Positions 54,248 to 62,855 of a DNA stretch of 64,000 nt are shown piece after piece. Position 1 is the stretch's first letter, and each line of letters opens with the position of its first letter. Below the pieces are notes generated by a model. The model had not been told where the DNA came from, made no database searches, and saw only the letters and a list, made by a program, of their open reading frames with translations. A program made the position numbers and the translations under genes. This stretch comes from Polaribacter sejongensis (GTDB lineage Bacteria; Bacteroidota; Bacteroidia; Flavobacteriales; Flavobacteriaceae): NCBI RefSeq assembly GCF_038024065.1, contig NZ_CP150667.1, positions 2,425,501 to 2,489,500 on the forward strand, given 5' to 3'.

Positions 54248-55399
54248 ATGAACTTTTTTTCTAATACCCTTTTATTTAAACGAATTACCATTCTTGTTTC
54301 GTTTATTATAGTTTCTTTAATTTTATGGAACACCTATACTTTCTTTCAAAAATTTAAACAAGAAGAGCGTATTAAAATGGAAATTTTAGCAACTGCACAA
54401 AAAGAAATTGCTAGCGATACCAACTTAGATGCCAATGTAGATTTACCCTTAAAAATTATTGAGAATAACAATAATATTCCCATGATTCTGGTAAATGACA
54501 AAGGAGAAATAGAATATTTCCAAAACTTAGATTCTGTAAAAGCGTTAAATCCTAAATATCTAGAAAAGCAATTGATAGAAATGAAGGCCGAAAACCTACC
54601 TATTGAGGTTAGTTATAAAGGAAAAAACAAACAGTTTATTTATTATCGGAATTCAGATTTACTAAACAGATTAACGTATTATCCTATTGCGTTAATTTTA
54701 ATTTTATTTCTATTTTTGAGTGTTATTTATATGTTTTACAGCTCTAATAAAGTTGCAGAAACCAATAAACTTTGGACAGGTATGGCCAAAGAAACAGCGC
54801 ATCAAATTGGTACGCCTTTGTCTTCTCTTTTAGGATGGATTGCCATTTTAAAAATGGAAAAAATAGATGATAAATATGTAGAAGAAATAGAAAAAGACGT
54901 TAGCAGATTAAATACCATTGCAAATCGTTTTTCTAAAATTGGTTCTACACCAGAGCTTGAAAAAGAAAATGTAGTTGCCATAACAAAACAAGCTTTCGAT
55001 TATTTAGAATCTAGAAGTTCTAAACAAATTTCTTTCTCTTTTACAACTTCAGACACTGAGATTTACACCCATTTAAACACAGAGTTGTTTGGTTGGGTTA
55101 TAGAAAACCTCATCAAAAATGCTATTGACGCCATGTTAGGCAAAGGTCAGCTAGATCTAAACATAGAGAATACATCTAAAAAAATAAAAATTACGGTTTC
55201 AGACACCGGAAAAGGAATGCCGAAAAAACTATTTAGACAGATTTTCAAACCCGGTTTTACTACAAAAAAACGTGGATGGGGATTAGGTTTATCACTATCC
55301 AAACGTATTGTTTCCGATTATCATAAAGGGAAAATATTTGTGCAAAAATCTGAAATTGGAAAAGGAACTACTTTTGAGATTTTATTGAATAAAGTGTAG
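54248..55399 (+). CDS. Two-helix membrane histidine kinase
   Basis: This 383-residue protein starts at the ATG at 54248; the frame opens at a TTG three bases earlier. Membrane helices at about 12-30 and 140-160 bracket a small periplasmic sensor. The cytoplasmic part has the H-box TAHQIGTPLSSLLGW with phospho-His near 180, NLIKNAIDAM (N-box), DTGKGMPKKL (G1), FKPGFTTKKRGWGLGLSLSKRIV (F and G2). There is no HAMP or PAS domain. Kinases of this size and H-box type are common in Bacteroidota, PorY of T9SS control among them, but I cannot assign it. No response regulator is adjacent; a T9SS cargo gene follows. Confidence 0.88.
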   Translation: MNFFSNTLLFKRITILVSFIIVSLILWNTYTFFQKFKQEERIKMEILATAQKEIASDTNLDANVDLPLKIIENNNNIPMILVNDKGEIEYFQNLDSVKALNPKYLEKQLIEMKAENLPIEVSYKGKNKQFIYYRNSDLLNRLTYYPIALILILFLFLSVIYMFYSSNKVAETNKLWTGMAKETAHQIGTPLSSLLGWIAILKMEKIDDKYVEEIEKDVSRLNTIANRFSKIGSTPELEKENVVAITKQAFDYLESRSSKQISFSFTTSDTEIYTHLNTELFGWVIENLIKNAIDAMLGKGQLDLNIENTSKKIKITVSDTGKGMPKKLFRQIFKPGFTTKKRGWGLGLSLSKRIVSDYHKGKIFVQKSEIGKGTTFEILLNKV

Positions 55400-55655
55400 T
55401 TTTTTTCAACCCAAAACACAAATATCTTTCATAAAACGAGAAAAAAAAGCTTTAAAACACTACAAGCAGCTACTATTACTCTTTTTTTATCAGCAGAAAT
55501 ACCGTTTAAAGAAAGTAACTTGCAATTCGTCTAACCTATAAACCGAATCAAATAATAATATCCTAATTTTAAAGAGTCTTCTATAAATTTGTATCGCAAT
55601 AGTTTAATTTATAACAATTTGCACAGTGTTATACAAATTTTAAAAGACTTATAAA

Positions 55656-58600
55656 ATGAAACATAATTTACATAAAATATTTATCTGTATAGTTTTATTA
55701 ACCATAACACAAGTTGGTTATAGTCAATTAAGTGATTTACATTTCCTTCCACCATTAAAGCAAGACACTAACAACCAAGCTATTCAGCAACAAACCATCT
55801 ATTTATCTACACCAGAAACTTCAAGTTTCAATATAAAAGTATATAGAGGTACAAATACTACAGAAATTACTACTTTATCACTATCAAAAGCAACTCCCAA
55901 AACCTATAACCCAGGTAATGGAGACAACAATATAACCCTAGTAACCAATGCCAATACAGGAATCATTTTATCTAACAGTGGTTTGCGTTTTGAATCTGAA
56001 AATGGAGAAAAATTTTATGTGAATTATAGAGGTAGATCAGCTTCACAAGCGGCTTCAATTACCTCTAAAGGTAGAGCTGCTTTAGGTCAGAAATTTAAAT
56101 GGGGAGGCGCTCCTATTGAAGCAAATCATAAAACTATGAGTGCTACATTAGGTATTATGGCTACTGAAGACAATACCCAAATAAAAATAAGTGGTTATAA
56201 TACAGAATGTAAATTTAGAGCTACAAATAATGTCGATGGAATTACTGATAATACTATTAATATTACATTAAACAAAGGTCAATCTTATGTGCTTGAAGCT
56301 GCAAAAGACGCAACCACAGCCAATATAGACGGATGGATTGGTGCCTCTATTGATGCTGACAAAGATATTGCCATTAGTAACGGAATGTTAAATTTTGGGG
56401 TAAACCCAAGTAGTGGAAGTAGAGATGCGGGAGCAGACCAACCTGTACCTGAAGACAAATTAGGAAAAGAGTATGTTTTTGTTCGTGGTAACGGTGGTAC
56501 AACTAATGAGTTTGTAATTATCATAGGAACACAAGCAAATACAGAAATTTATGTAAATAATGAGAGTACACCTTTTGCTACAATTGGTGTTGGGGAGTAT
56601 GCAGAAATACCATCTTCTAAATATTCTGGTACTACATCTGGTAAAAACATGTTTGTATCTTCAACCAAAAACGTATATGCTTACCAAGTAATTTCAGGTA
56701 GTTCATCTATTATTACGGTAAGTTTAAATTTTGTAGCTCCTGTAAATTGTTTATTGCCTGACGCAGTGGATTATATTTCTAATATCGAAGATATTTCTGG
56801 AATTACGGCTTCAGGAGGTTTATACATTATAGCATCAACAACAACAGCTAATTCTAATATTGTTGTTACTGATGACAGTGGTGTAGTTGCTTTACCTACA
56901 GAAGAAGCCATTTCAGGTACAGCAGACTGGAAAACATTTTATATTACAGGACTTACAGGAGATGTATCTGTAAATTCTTCAGGTCCAATATCTGTAGGGT
57001 TTTTAGGGTTTAACGGTGCTAGAGGTATCGCTGGTTATTTTTCTGGGTTTGATACTGTACCAGTTACAGAATTAGCTATAACAGGTGGAGGTTGTTTACC
57101 AGGCGGTGCCATTGAAGTAGTTACTAAAAATTTTGAATCTTACCAATGGTATGACAATGGTGTTTTAGTCCCTGGTGAAAACGGACCTACATATACCCCA
57201 ACAACATCTGGAGACTATTACGTACGTGTTTCTAAAGGAGGTTGTACCTATGATTCTCAACCAATTTCGGCTTATTATTGTAACCCAGATATCATTGTTA
57301 ACAAAACTGCTGACAAGAGTGATGTTATGGAAGGAGAAAGCATTACTTTTAAAATTATAATAGAAAGTAAAGGTGTTAATCCTGTTACAAATATTAATAT
57401 TTCTGATGTAATGCCTAATGGATTAACAGTTGTTAGTGCAAGCCCAAGTATTGGTTCTTGGACAACTCCTAATTGGACATTAGGAAATCTTACAAGTGGC
57501 CAAGTAGAAACAATTACAATTGTAGCAAAAGTAGATCCAATGACAGGAACTAACTCAACTGTTGCCAAAACAAATACAGCTAGAAACACACAAGATCAAA
57601 CAGACAATAATATCACCAGTGATTCTCCTTCTGTTTCTTTTAACATCTTAAGAGATTATGATGGAGATGGTATAGCAGACATATATGATATTGATGATGA
57701 TAATGATGGAGTTTTAGACACCACTGAAGGAAATAACGATACCGATAACGACGGTATACCAAATCAATTAGATTTAGATTCTGATGGAGATGGTTGCCCA
57801 GATACTATAGAAGCTAGTGTACCTACTGTATTAGAAAGTGCAAGCGTAATTAATACCACCACCACAAATACGGCAGATGCTGTAGTAAACATTACAAATA
57901 ACCCTGTTGGAGATAATGGATTAGCGGCTAGCCTAGAAACTAATGATAATACTACAACCTCTATAAACTATACATCAACCTACAATACGTATGCATTAGA
58001 TAAAAACACAAATGTCTGTGGAGTTGCTATGATTACACAAGTATATCAAACAGCCACAGAACGTTGGATAGAAATTACCAATAGTCATGCTGTAAATATC
58101 ATTGCACCAAATGCAACTATTATTGCGCTCTTTAAAAATACTTCTGGAGATCAAACAGGTAACACTCCTACTGCTTTTACTTCTAACACTAGTGTTATTA
58201 ACCCAGGTGAGTCTATACTAATATCTGCAGGAACTGTTTCTAATAAGCTTTCTACAGCATCAGAAATAGTAAATATAAATGTAACCAATTTTGATGCTGC
58301 AAATGATATTTTAGCCTTAACAAGAATATCTAATACGAATGCTTGGGCATCAAGAATTGATGTGATAGCAGCTATAGAAGACAATACAAGCTATGTACGT
58401 ATTGATGAAGTTTCTGCACCAAATAAAACTGCAGATGCAACAGAATGGGTTGCTTTTATAGACGATGACATTATTACTTATTCAGATGACGCAAATGATA
58501 ATGCTATAGAACGTCATGCACACGATCCTTTATTATCTGAAATAGCTACTGCTAATGATGAAACCAATATAAAACCAGGTTTACATAGATTCCAATTTAC

Positions 58601-60431
58601 AGACAGAACTACCGTATTAGGCAGTAGTGTTTGGACAAACGGATACCCAGATAGATCTAGAAATGTAAAGGTTTCTGAAGATTATAATCATACAGGTAAG
58701 TTAAGTGCTAGAAAATTAGAAGTTAAAGAAAGTAGTATTTTTACGATTACAGATAATCTATTAGTAGTTACAAATGAAATAATTATTAAAGATACAAACG
58801 ATGAAATACGCTTAATTAGTTCAGACAACACTAATAAGGCACAGTTAATTCAAACACATAAAACAGCATCTAAAGTTACTGGAAATGGTAAATTATTAGT
58901 AGACCAAAACTCTACAGTACCAAGTAAGTACAGATACAATTATTTGAGTTCTCCTGTACGTACTCTTAATGCTACAACATTTACCATAGAAGATGTTTTA
59001 AAAGACGGTACAATACCAACCTCTGCAACTTCTGCAATTACAGACATTAACTTTGTGAGTGGTTATGATGGTAATACTACATCTCCTATTTCTATAGCAG
59101 ATCATTGGATATACACATATGCAACAGGATCTAATGGAAGATCTGGTTGGTCTCATAAATACAAAGGTGGTACAATTTCACAAACCGATGGATTTACTTT
59201 TAAAGGACCTGGTGCTGCACAAAATTATACTTTTGTTGGGACTCCTAAAGATGGAGAATTAACAACAACTATTAACGCAGGAAACTCTTATTTAGTAGGA
59301 AACCCGTATGCATCTGCAATGAGTGCTAAAAAGTTTATTCAAGATAATTTAGACGTTACGAACGGTAGTTTATATTTTTGGGAACATGTAGGAGAAAAAA
59401 GTTCTACAAATGGTTCTGAAGGCCATAATTATGGCGGATATGTTGGTGGATATGCTGTTAGAAACTTATCTGGAGGCGTTGCTGCAAACAGTGTAGTTGA
59501 CAATAATAACAGTAATAATGGCACACCTACTTTGGGTAATGGATCTTATACAGAGCCAAAATCTTTTATAGCAATCGGACAAGGATTTTTTATAGAAGGA
59601 GACGATGTACTCTCTGGACCTATTGTTTTTAACAACAGCCAAAGAGAATATGTACAAGAAGGAACAAATTCTCATTTCTTTAAAAGTGAAAACAGAAAAT
59701 CAAAAGCTAAAAAAAGCTTTACAAATACATTGCCAATTATTAAATTAGGAATGAGTTATACCGATGATAATAACGTCAATTTACATAGACAATTAGCTAT
59801 TTCATTTAAAGACAATAACTCTTTTAACTTTGATAAAGGATACGATACTGAAATTTATGATGTAGGAACTACGGATATCTATTGGAAGTTTCCTAATACT
59901 AATGAAAAATATGTAATTACTGGTGTACAAAGTATTTCTGAAGAACTAGAAATTCCTTTAGAGTTGATTATTTCTAAAGATGGACAAGTAACAATTAGCT
60001 TAGATGAATGGAATGAAATTGACAGAAACATCTACATAACAGATAAATTAACAAGAACATCTTATTTACTTAATAATGAAAGTATTGTTTTAACACTTGC
60101 AAAAGGAACCTACACAGACCGTTTTGTACTTGCTTTTTCTGAAATTATTAAAAGCAAAGTATTAGGTATAGAAGATGCAATTTTAGAGAACAACGTTTCT
60201 ATTTACTTAGATAATAACGCTAAAGAATTGGTAATTGATAACAACAGTAATTTAGAATTAAAAAAGGTAACTTTATTTAATTTATTAGGTCAAAAAGTGG
60301 CTGAATGGAATACAATTGAAACCAATACAATCCAAAATAGATTGAAAATTAATACTATTTCTAAAGCTATTTACATTGTAAATATTGATACAGAAAATGG
60401 AAGAGTTACTAAAAAAATAGCAGTAGAATAA
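55656..60431 (+). CDS. Giant multidomain T9SS-secreted surface protein
   Basis: This 1591-residue protein has a signal peptide ([17 protein letters not shown]). In order it has an IgGFc-binding-like beta domain (about 30-480: [29 protein letters not shown] strands) and an Ig-like PKD/CARDB segment ([15 protein letters not shown]). A DUF11 repeat follows ([20 protein letters not shown]), then a calcium-type thrombospondin-3 stretch [19 protein letters not shown] near 665 and a lamin-tail-like domain ([19 protein letters not shown]). A C-terminal module of about 500 residues is shared with the 38624 gene ([39 protein letters not shown]). It ends with a type A sorting domain ([13 protein letters not shown] ... 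[17 protein letters not shown]). It is expected to be anchored on the cell surface for adhesion or motility-related contact. Confidence 0.85.
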   Translation: MKHNLHKIFICIVLLTITQVGYSQLSDLHFLPPLKQDTNNQAIQQQTIYLSTPETSSFNIKVYRGTNTTEITTLSLSKATPKTYNPGNGDNNITLVTNANTGIILSNSGLRFESENGEKFYVNYRGRSASQAASITSKGRAALGQKFKWGGAPIEANHKTMSATLGIMATEDNTQIKISGYNTECKFRATNNVDGITDNTINITLNKGQSYVLEAAKDATTANIDGWIGASIDADKDIAISNGMLNFGVNPSSGSRDAGADQPVPEDKLGKEYVFVRGNGGTTNEFVIIIGTQANTEIYVNNESTPFATIGVGEYAEIPSSKYSGTTSGKNMFVSSTKNVYAYQVISGSSSIITVSLNFVAPVNCLLPDAVDYISNIEDISGITASGGLYIIASTTTANSNIVVTDDSGVVALPTEEAISGTADWKTFYITGLTGDVSVNSSGPISVGFLGFNGARGIAGYFSGFDTVPVTELAITGGGCLPGGAIEVVTKNFESYQWYDNGVLVPGENGPTYTPTTSGDYYVRVSKGGCTYDSQPISAYYCNPDIIVNKTADKSDVMEGESITFKIIIESKGVNPVTNINISDVMPNGLTVVSASPSIGSWTTPNWTLGNLTSGQVETITIVAKVDPMTGTNSTVAKTNTARNTQDQTDNNITSDSPSVSFNILRDYDGDGIADIYDIDDDNDGVLDTTEGNNDTDNDGIPNQLDLDSDGDGCPDTIEASVPTVLESASVINTTTTNTADAVVNITNNPVGDNGLAASLETNDNTTTSINYTSTYNTYALDKNTNVCGVAMITQVYQTATERWIEITNSHAVNIIAPNATIIALFKNTSGDQTGNTPTAFTSNTSVINPGESILISAGTVSNKLSTASEIVNINVTNFDAANDILALTRISNTNAWASRIDVIAAIEDNTSYVRIDEVSAPNKTADATEWVAFIDDDIITYSDDANDNAIERHAHDPLLSEIATANDETNIKPGLHRFQFTDRTTVLGSSVWTNGYPDRSRNVKVSEDYNHTGKLSARKLEVKESSIFTITDNLLVVTNEIIIKDTNDEIRLISSDNTNKAQLIQTHKTASKVTGNGKLLVDQNSTVPSKYRYNYLSSPVRTLNATTFTIEDVLKDGTIPTSATSAITDINFVSGYDGNTTSPISIADHWIYTYATGSNGRSGWSHKYKGGTISQTDGFTFKGPGAAQNYTFVGTPKDGELTTTINAGNSYLVGNPYASAMSAKKFIQDNLDVTNGSLYFWEHVGEKSSTNGSEGHNYGGYVGGYAVRNLSGGVAANSVVDNNNSNNGTPTLGNGSYTEPKSFIAIGQGFFIEGDDVLSGPIVFNNSQREYVQEGTNSHFFKSENRKSKAKKSFTNTLPIIKLGMSYTDDNNVNLHRQLAISFKDNNSFNFDKGYDTEIYDVGTTDIYWKFPNTNEKYVITGVQSISEELEIPLELIISKDGQVTISLDEWNEIDRNIYITDKLTRTSYLLNNESIVLTLAKGTYTDRFVLAFSEIIKSKVLGIEDAILENNVSIYLDNNAKELVIDNNSNLELKKVTLFNLLGQKVAEWNTIETNTIQNRLKINTISKAIYIVNIDTENGRVTKKIAVE

Positions 60432-60468
60432 TTTATTTTTAGGAAATAAAAACTAATTTCTAAACATT

Positions 60469-60501
60469 AAAAAGCCTACTATATATAATAGTAGGCTTTT
60501 T
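60469..60501 (+). terminator. Terminator of the giant surface-protein gene
   Basis: AAAAAGCCTACTAT and ATAGTAGGCTTTTT form a perfect 14-bp stem with a 5-nt loop, ending in T5. It lies 37 nt after the stop and immediately before a dispersed repeat. Confidence 0.9.
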
Positions 60502-60504
60502 AAT

Positions 60505-60603
60505 TAGAAGCTATTTCCCGCTTTCTCTACTCGCTTTTATTGCCGAAAAAAATGGCAATAAAGAGCTCAAACATACCGTTCAATCAGGGCTAAACTTGTT
60601 TGC
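60505..60603 (+). repeat. Dispersed 3'-end repeat, copy 4 (inverted relative to copies 1-3)
   Basis: It starts TAGAAGCTATTTCCCGCTTT, has a hairpin TTATTGCC...GGCAATAA, then AGAGCTCAAAC, and ends GGGCTAAACTTGTTTGC. It points the same way as the plus-strand gene before it, so here too the AGAAGCTATTTCC end faces the gene's 3' end. Unlike the other copies, a separate terminator already lies in front. Confidence 0.8.
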
Positions 60604-60636
60604 CAACTAATTATTTGTAATTTATACAGTATAGTT

Positions 60637-60972
60637 TTAAAGCAAGAAATCTAATATTTTATTAATACCAAAACCTAAAATCATTCCTATTAACATCCAA
60701 TAAAAACGTTGTTTTTTGTCTGTTTTTACAATTCGCTTATCTAACAATTCTTCATTATTTTTCAATTCAAGTATAATTTCTTTTTTATCGAATTGTTTAT
60801 AATTTGATTCTAATGTTAAATCGCTATATTTTAGTTTTACTTTATGCTTAATTCCAGAAAAAGAGAACTTCTTAGATATTATTTTTCCATTTAACAAAAC
60901 ACTTTCAACTCCAAAGAAAGAATTTAAAAACTCAATTTTATTAGATTCTATATTAAATTCAGCGTATTTCAT
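60637..60972 (-). CDS. Small membrane-anchored protein of unknown function
   Basis: This 111-residue protein has a hydrophilic beta-rich N-terminal part (AEFNIESNKIEFLNSFFGVESVLLNGK) and one C-terminal membrane helix (FYWMLIGMILGFGINKILDFLL). It would be a tail-anchored protein facing the cytoplasm. I recognise no family. It lies 22 nt downstream of the HIT gene on the same strand and is probably co-transcribed. Confidence 0.7.
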   Translation of the reverse strand: MKYAEFNIESNKIEFLNSFFGVESVLLNGKIISKKFSFSGIKHKVKLKYSDLTLESNYKQFDKKEIILELKNNEELLDKRIVKTDKKQRFYWMLIGMILGFGINKILDFLL

Positions 60973-60994
60973 TTTTAGTTAGAGTTATTAGTTT

Positions 60995-61384
60995 TTATTC
61001 AAATTTAGATAAAATACTTGCCGCCAAAGCAACAAACTCTTCATTTGTTAATTTTACTTTTTGATTAAATTGCATGTCTGCCATTGCATTTGTTGGCACT
61101 AAATGTACGTGTACATGAGGCACTTCTAAACCAATAACACTCATACAAACTCTTTTACAAGAAACTGCTTTTTCTAAAGCTTCTGCAACTCGGTAAGAGA
61201 AATCCATCAAACTTAAATATTCTTCTTTAGACAAATCGAATAGTTTGTTTTCTTCCTTTTTAGGCACTACTAACGTGTGTCCTTTTGCATTTGGATTGAT
61301 ATCTAAAAAAGCAATATAATTATCGTCTTCCGCTACTTTGTAACAAGGAATTTCTCCTTCTATTATTTTTGTAAAAATGCTCAT
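60995..61384 (-). CDS. HIT-family nucleotide-binding protein
   Basis: This 129-residue protein is of the Hint/PKCI type. SIFTKIIEGEIPCYKVAEDDNYIAFLDI opens the fold and HVHVHLVPTNAMADM is the histidine triad with the nucleophilic central His. Members hydrolyse AMP-N or AMP-lysine substrates in the cytoplasm. It lies between greA (about 325 nt upstream) and the small membrane-protein gene. Confidence 0.93.
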   Translation of the reverse strand: MSIFTKIIEGEIPCYKVAEDDNYIAFLDINPNAKGHTLVVPKKEENKLFDLSKEEYLSLMDFSYRVAEALEKAVSCKRVCMSVIGLEVPHVHVHLVPTNAMADMQFNQKVKLTNEEFVALAASILSKFE

Positions 61385-61547
61385 TTTTTTTATTGATTTG
61401 ATTTATAAACTAGATCTAAACTATGCTCGATCTTACAAACAGTAGTAAAGGTAAAAAAAGAATTCGGGTTCTAGCAATGCTAAAACCCGAATTTATGATG
61501 GAAACTTGTATAAAAAGTTTATTTGTTTTAGAAAGTCTTAAAAACCT

Positions 61548-61709
61548 GCAAACAAGTCTAGCCCTGATTAACTCCGCTTTAATATTACTTTGAGTCGTTG
61601 AATGCTTCGCATTTGAAACAGCATCCTTTTTTTGTTTTTCTCAAAAAAAAAGATAGTCTTTCGACTCCGCTCTAGATAAATTCCAAGCAGGAAACAGCTT
61701 CTAAAAAAA
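61548..61709 (-). repeat. Dispersed 3'-end repeat, copy 3 (behind greA)
   Basis: In the gene's direction it begins TTTTTTTAGAAGCTGTTTCC at the greA stop and ends GGGCTAGACTTGTTTGC. The middle is longer and contains AGTCGAAAGACTATC and an A/T-rich hairpin. It fills half of the 325-nt gap between greA and the HIT gene; the rest (61385-61547) has CGGGTTCTAGCAATGCTAAAACCCG, a short stem-loop likely to end transcription. Confidence 0.75.
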
Positions 61710-62183
61710 TTATCTAGAAATGTTTACAATTTCGAATTTCATAATTCCGTTTGGTACTTTAATTTCTGCAACATCACCAACTTCTTTACCTAACAAACCT
61801 TTACCTATTGGTGAGTTTACAGATAATTTACCGTTTCTAACATCGGTTTCTGAATCTGCAACCAACGTGTAAGAAAACTCCATTTTGTTAGCTATATTTT
61901 TTATTTTTACAATAGAATGAATTAGTACTTTAGACGTATCTAATTGAGATTCATCTATAATTCTTGCACTAGAAATAACGTTCTTTAACTTGGCAATTTT
62001 AAATTCTAGGTGAGATTGTTCTTCTTTTGCAGCATGATATTCTGCATTTTCACTTAAATCTCCTTTATCTCGTGCATCTGCAATTTCTGTAGTTACTCTT
62101 GGGCGCTCCACTTGCTCTAGTTGCACCAATTCATCTTTCAATTTCTTTAATCCTTCTGCTGAATAATAAGATATCTCGCTCAT
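61710..62183 (-). CDS. greA: Transcription elongation factor GreA
   Basis: GreA rescues backtracked RNA polymerase by stimulating transcript cleavage. It has 157 residues. The N-terminal coiled coil carries the acidic tip ARDKGDLSENAEYHAAKEEQ (Asp and Glu at the loop), and the C-terminal FKBP-like globule has ISPIGKGLLGK-type SPIGKGLLGKEVGDVAEI. A leader of about 130 nt with two hairpin/U-tract elements precedes it. Confidence 0.96.
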   Translation of the reverse strand: MSEISYYSAEGLKKLKDELVQLEQVERPRVTTEIADARDKGDLSENAEYHAAKEEQSHLEFKIAKLKNVISSARIIDESQLDTSKVLIHSIVKIKNIANKMEFSYTLVADSETDVRNGKLSVNSPIGKGLLGKEVGDVAEIKVPNGIMKFEIVNISR

Positions 62184-62256
62184 TTTTTTTTATTTTAATT
62201 TCTAACCTCAATTTAATAACTTCTTAATTTTATTAAAAACAAGTTGCTTTTACACT

Positions 62257-62303
62257 AAAAAAACCCAACACGGGTTTATATTAAAAAATCCCATTGCCCT
62301 AAC
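62257..62303 (-). terminator. Terminator-like hairpins in the greA leader
   Basis: On the minus strand AAACCC-GTGTT-GGGTTT is followed by four more Ts (62277-62257). Just before it ATTCC and GGGAT can pair (one U-G wobble) and are followed by six Ts. Both lie between the predicted -7 box at 62322 and the greA ATG at 62183, with no ORF between. They could cause premature termination in the leader. Confidence 0.55.
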
Positions 62304-62321
62304 AGGAATGAGATTGAATAA

Positions 62322-62329
62322 CAAAGATA
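62322..62329 (-). promoter_or_regulatory. Candidate -7 box of greA
   Basis: TATCTTTG on the minus strand matches TAnnTTTG and would start transcription near 62315. No -33 TTG stands at the usual distance. Confidence 0.45.
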
Positions 62330-62377
62330 CAAAATATTTGTAACTTGCTAACGTTTTAAATAAAATGAAACTTTTGT

Positions 62378-62797
62378 ATGATTAAAAAAATAGTATTATT
62401 CTGCTGCTTTATGATTGTTATGTCATGCTCAGATAACACCCAAATTAATGATTGTTTTTTAGATGTAAACGTCTCTGAAGTTTTAAATACGAGGCTTCCA
62501 TCCTACCAATTATTAACTATTAATGGTACTAGTAAAACATATTCAATTGGTGGCAGACAAATACATATTATTAGAAATAATGCTTCAGATTTTATAGCTT
62601 TTGATTTAGAATGTCCGGATAGAAACTGCAATGCACCCTTAGATATCATTACAAATGCGCCAATTATAACTTGTACTTGCCATGATAGAAATTATAATTA
62701 TTTACAAGGTGGTAAACTAATTGGAGAAGAAGGTTGTGGCATGTTAATGTACACTGTTAACCTAATTGGGAGCGACGGGGTTCAAATAAGAAATTAA
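62378..62797 (+). CDS. Rieske-like lipoprotein with an altered ligand set
   Basis: This 139-residue protein has a lipoprotein signal peptide (IVLFCCFMIVMSC, Cys17). The mature domain has two cysteine boxes, LECPDRNCNAP and ITCTCHDRNYNYLQGGKL, spaced as in Rieske 2Fe-2S proteins (CPH..C and CPCH). In the first box Asp replaces the ligand histidine. It may be a degenerate Rieske fold without a cluster or one with unusual ligation. It is expected to be envelope-anchored. It is monocistronic, between greA (divergent) and purK. Confidence 0.75.
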   Translation: MIKKIVLFCCFMIVMSCSDNTQINDCFLDVNVSEVLNTRLPSYQLLTINGTSKTYSIGGRQIHIIRNNASDFIAFDLECPDRNCNAPLDIITNAPIITCTCHDRNYNYLQGGKLIGEEGCGMLMYTVNLIGSDGVQIRN

Positions 62798-62799
62798 AA

Positions 62800-62833
62800 T
62801 TGTAGATTAGTTAAATTGAGTTGCTTATTTTTG
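62800..62833 (+). promoter_or_regulatory. Candidate promoter of purK
   Basis: TTG at 62800-62802 and TATTTTTG at 62826-62833 are separated by 23 nt, within the flavobacterial range. The GTG start of purK follows 23 nt later. Confidence 0.55.
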
Positions 62834-62855
62834 CCTAAACACAACAATTCTCAAC

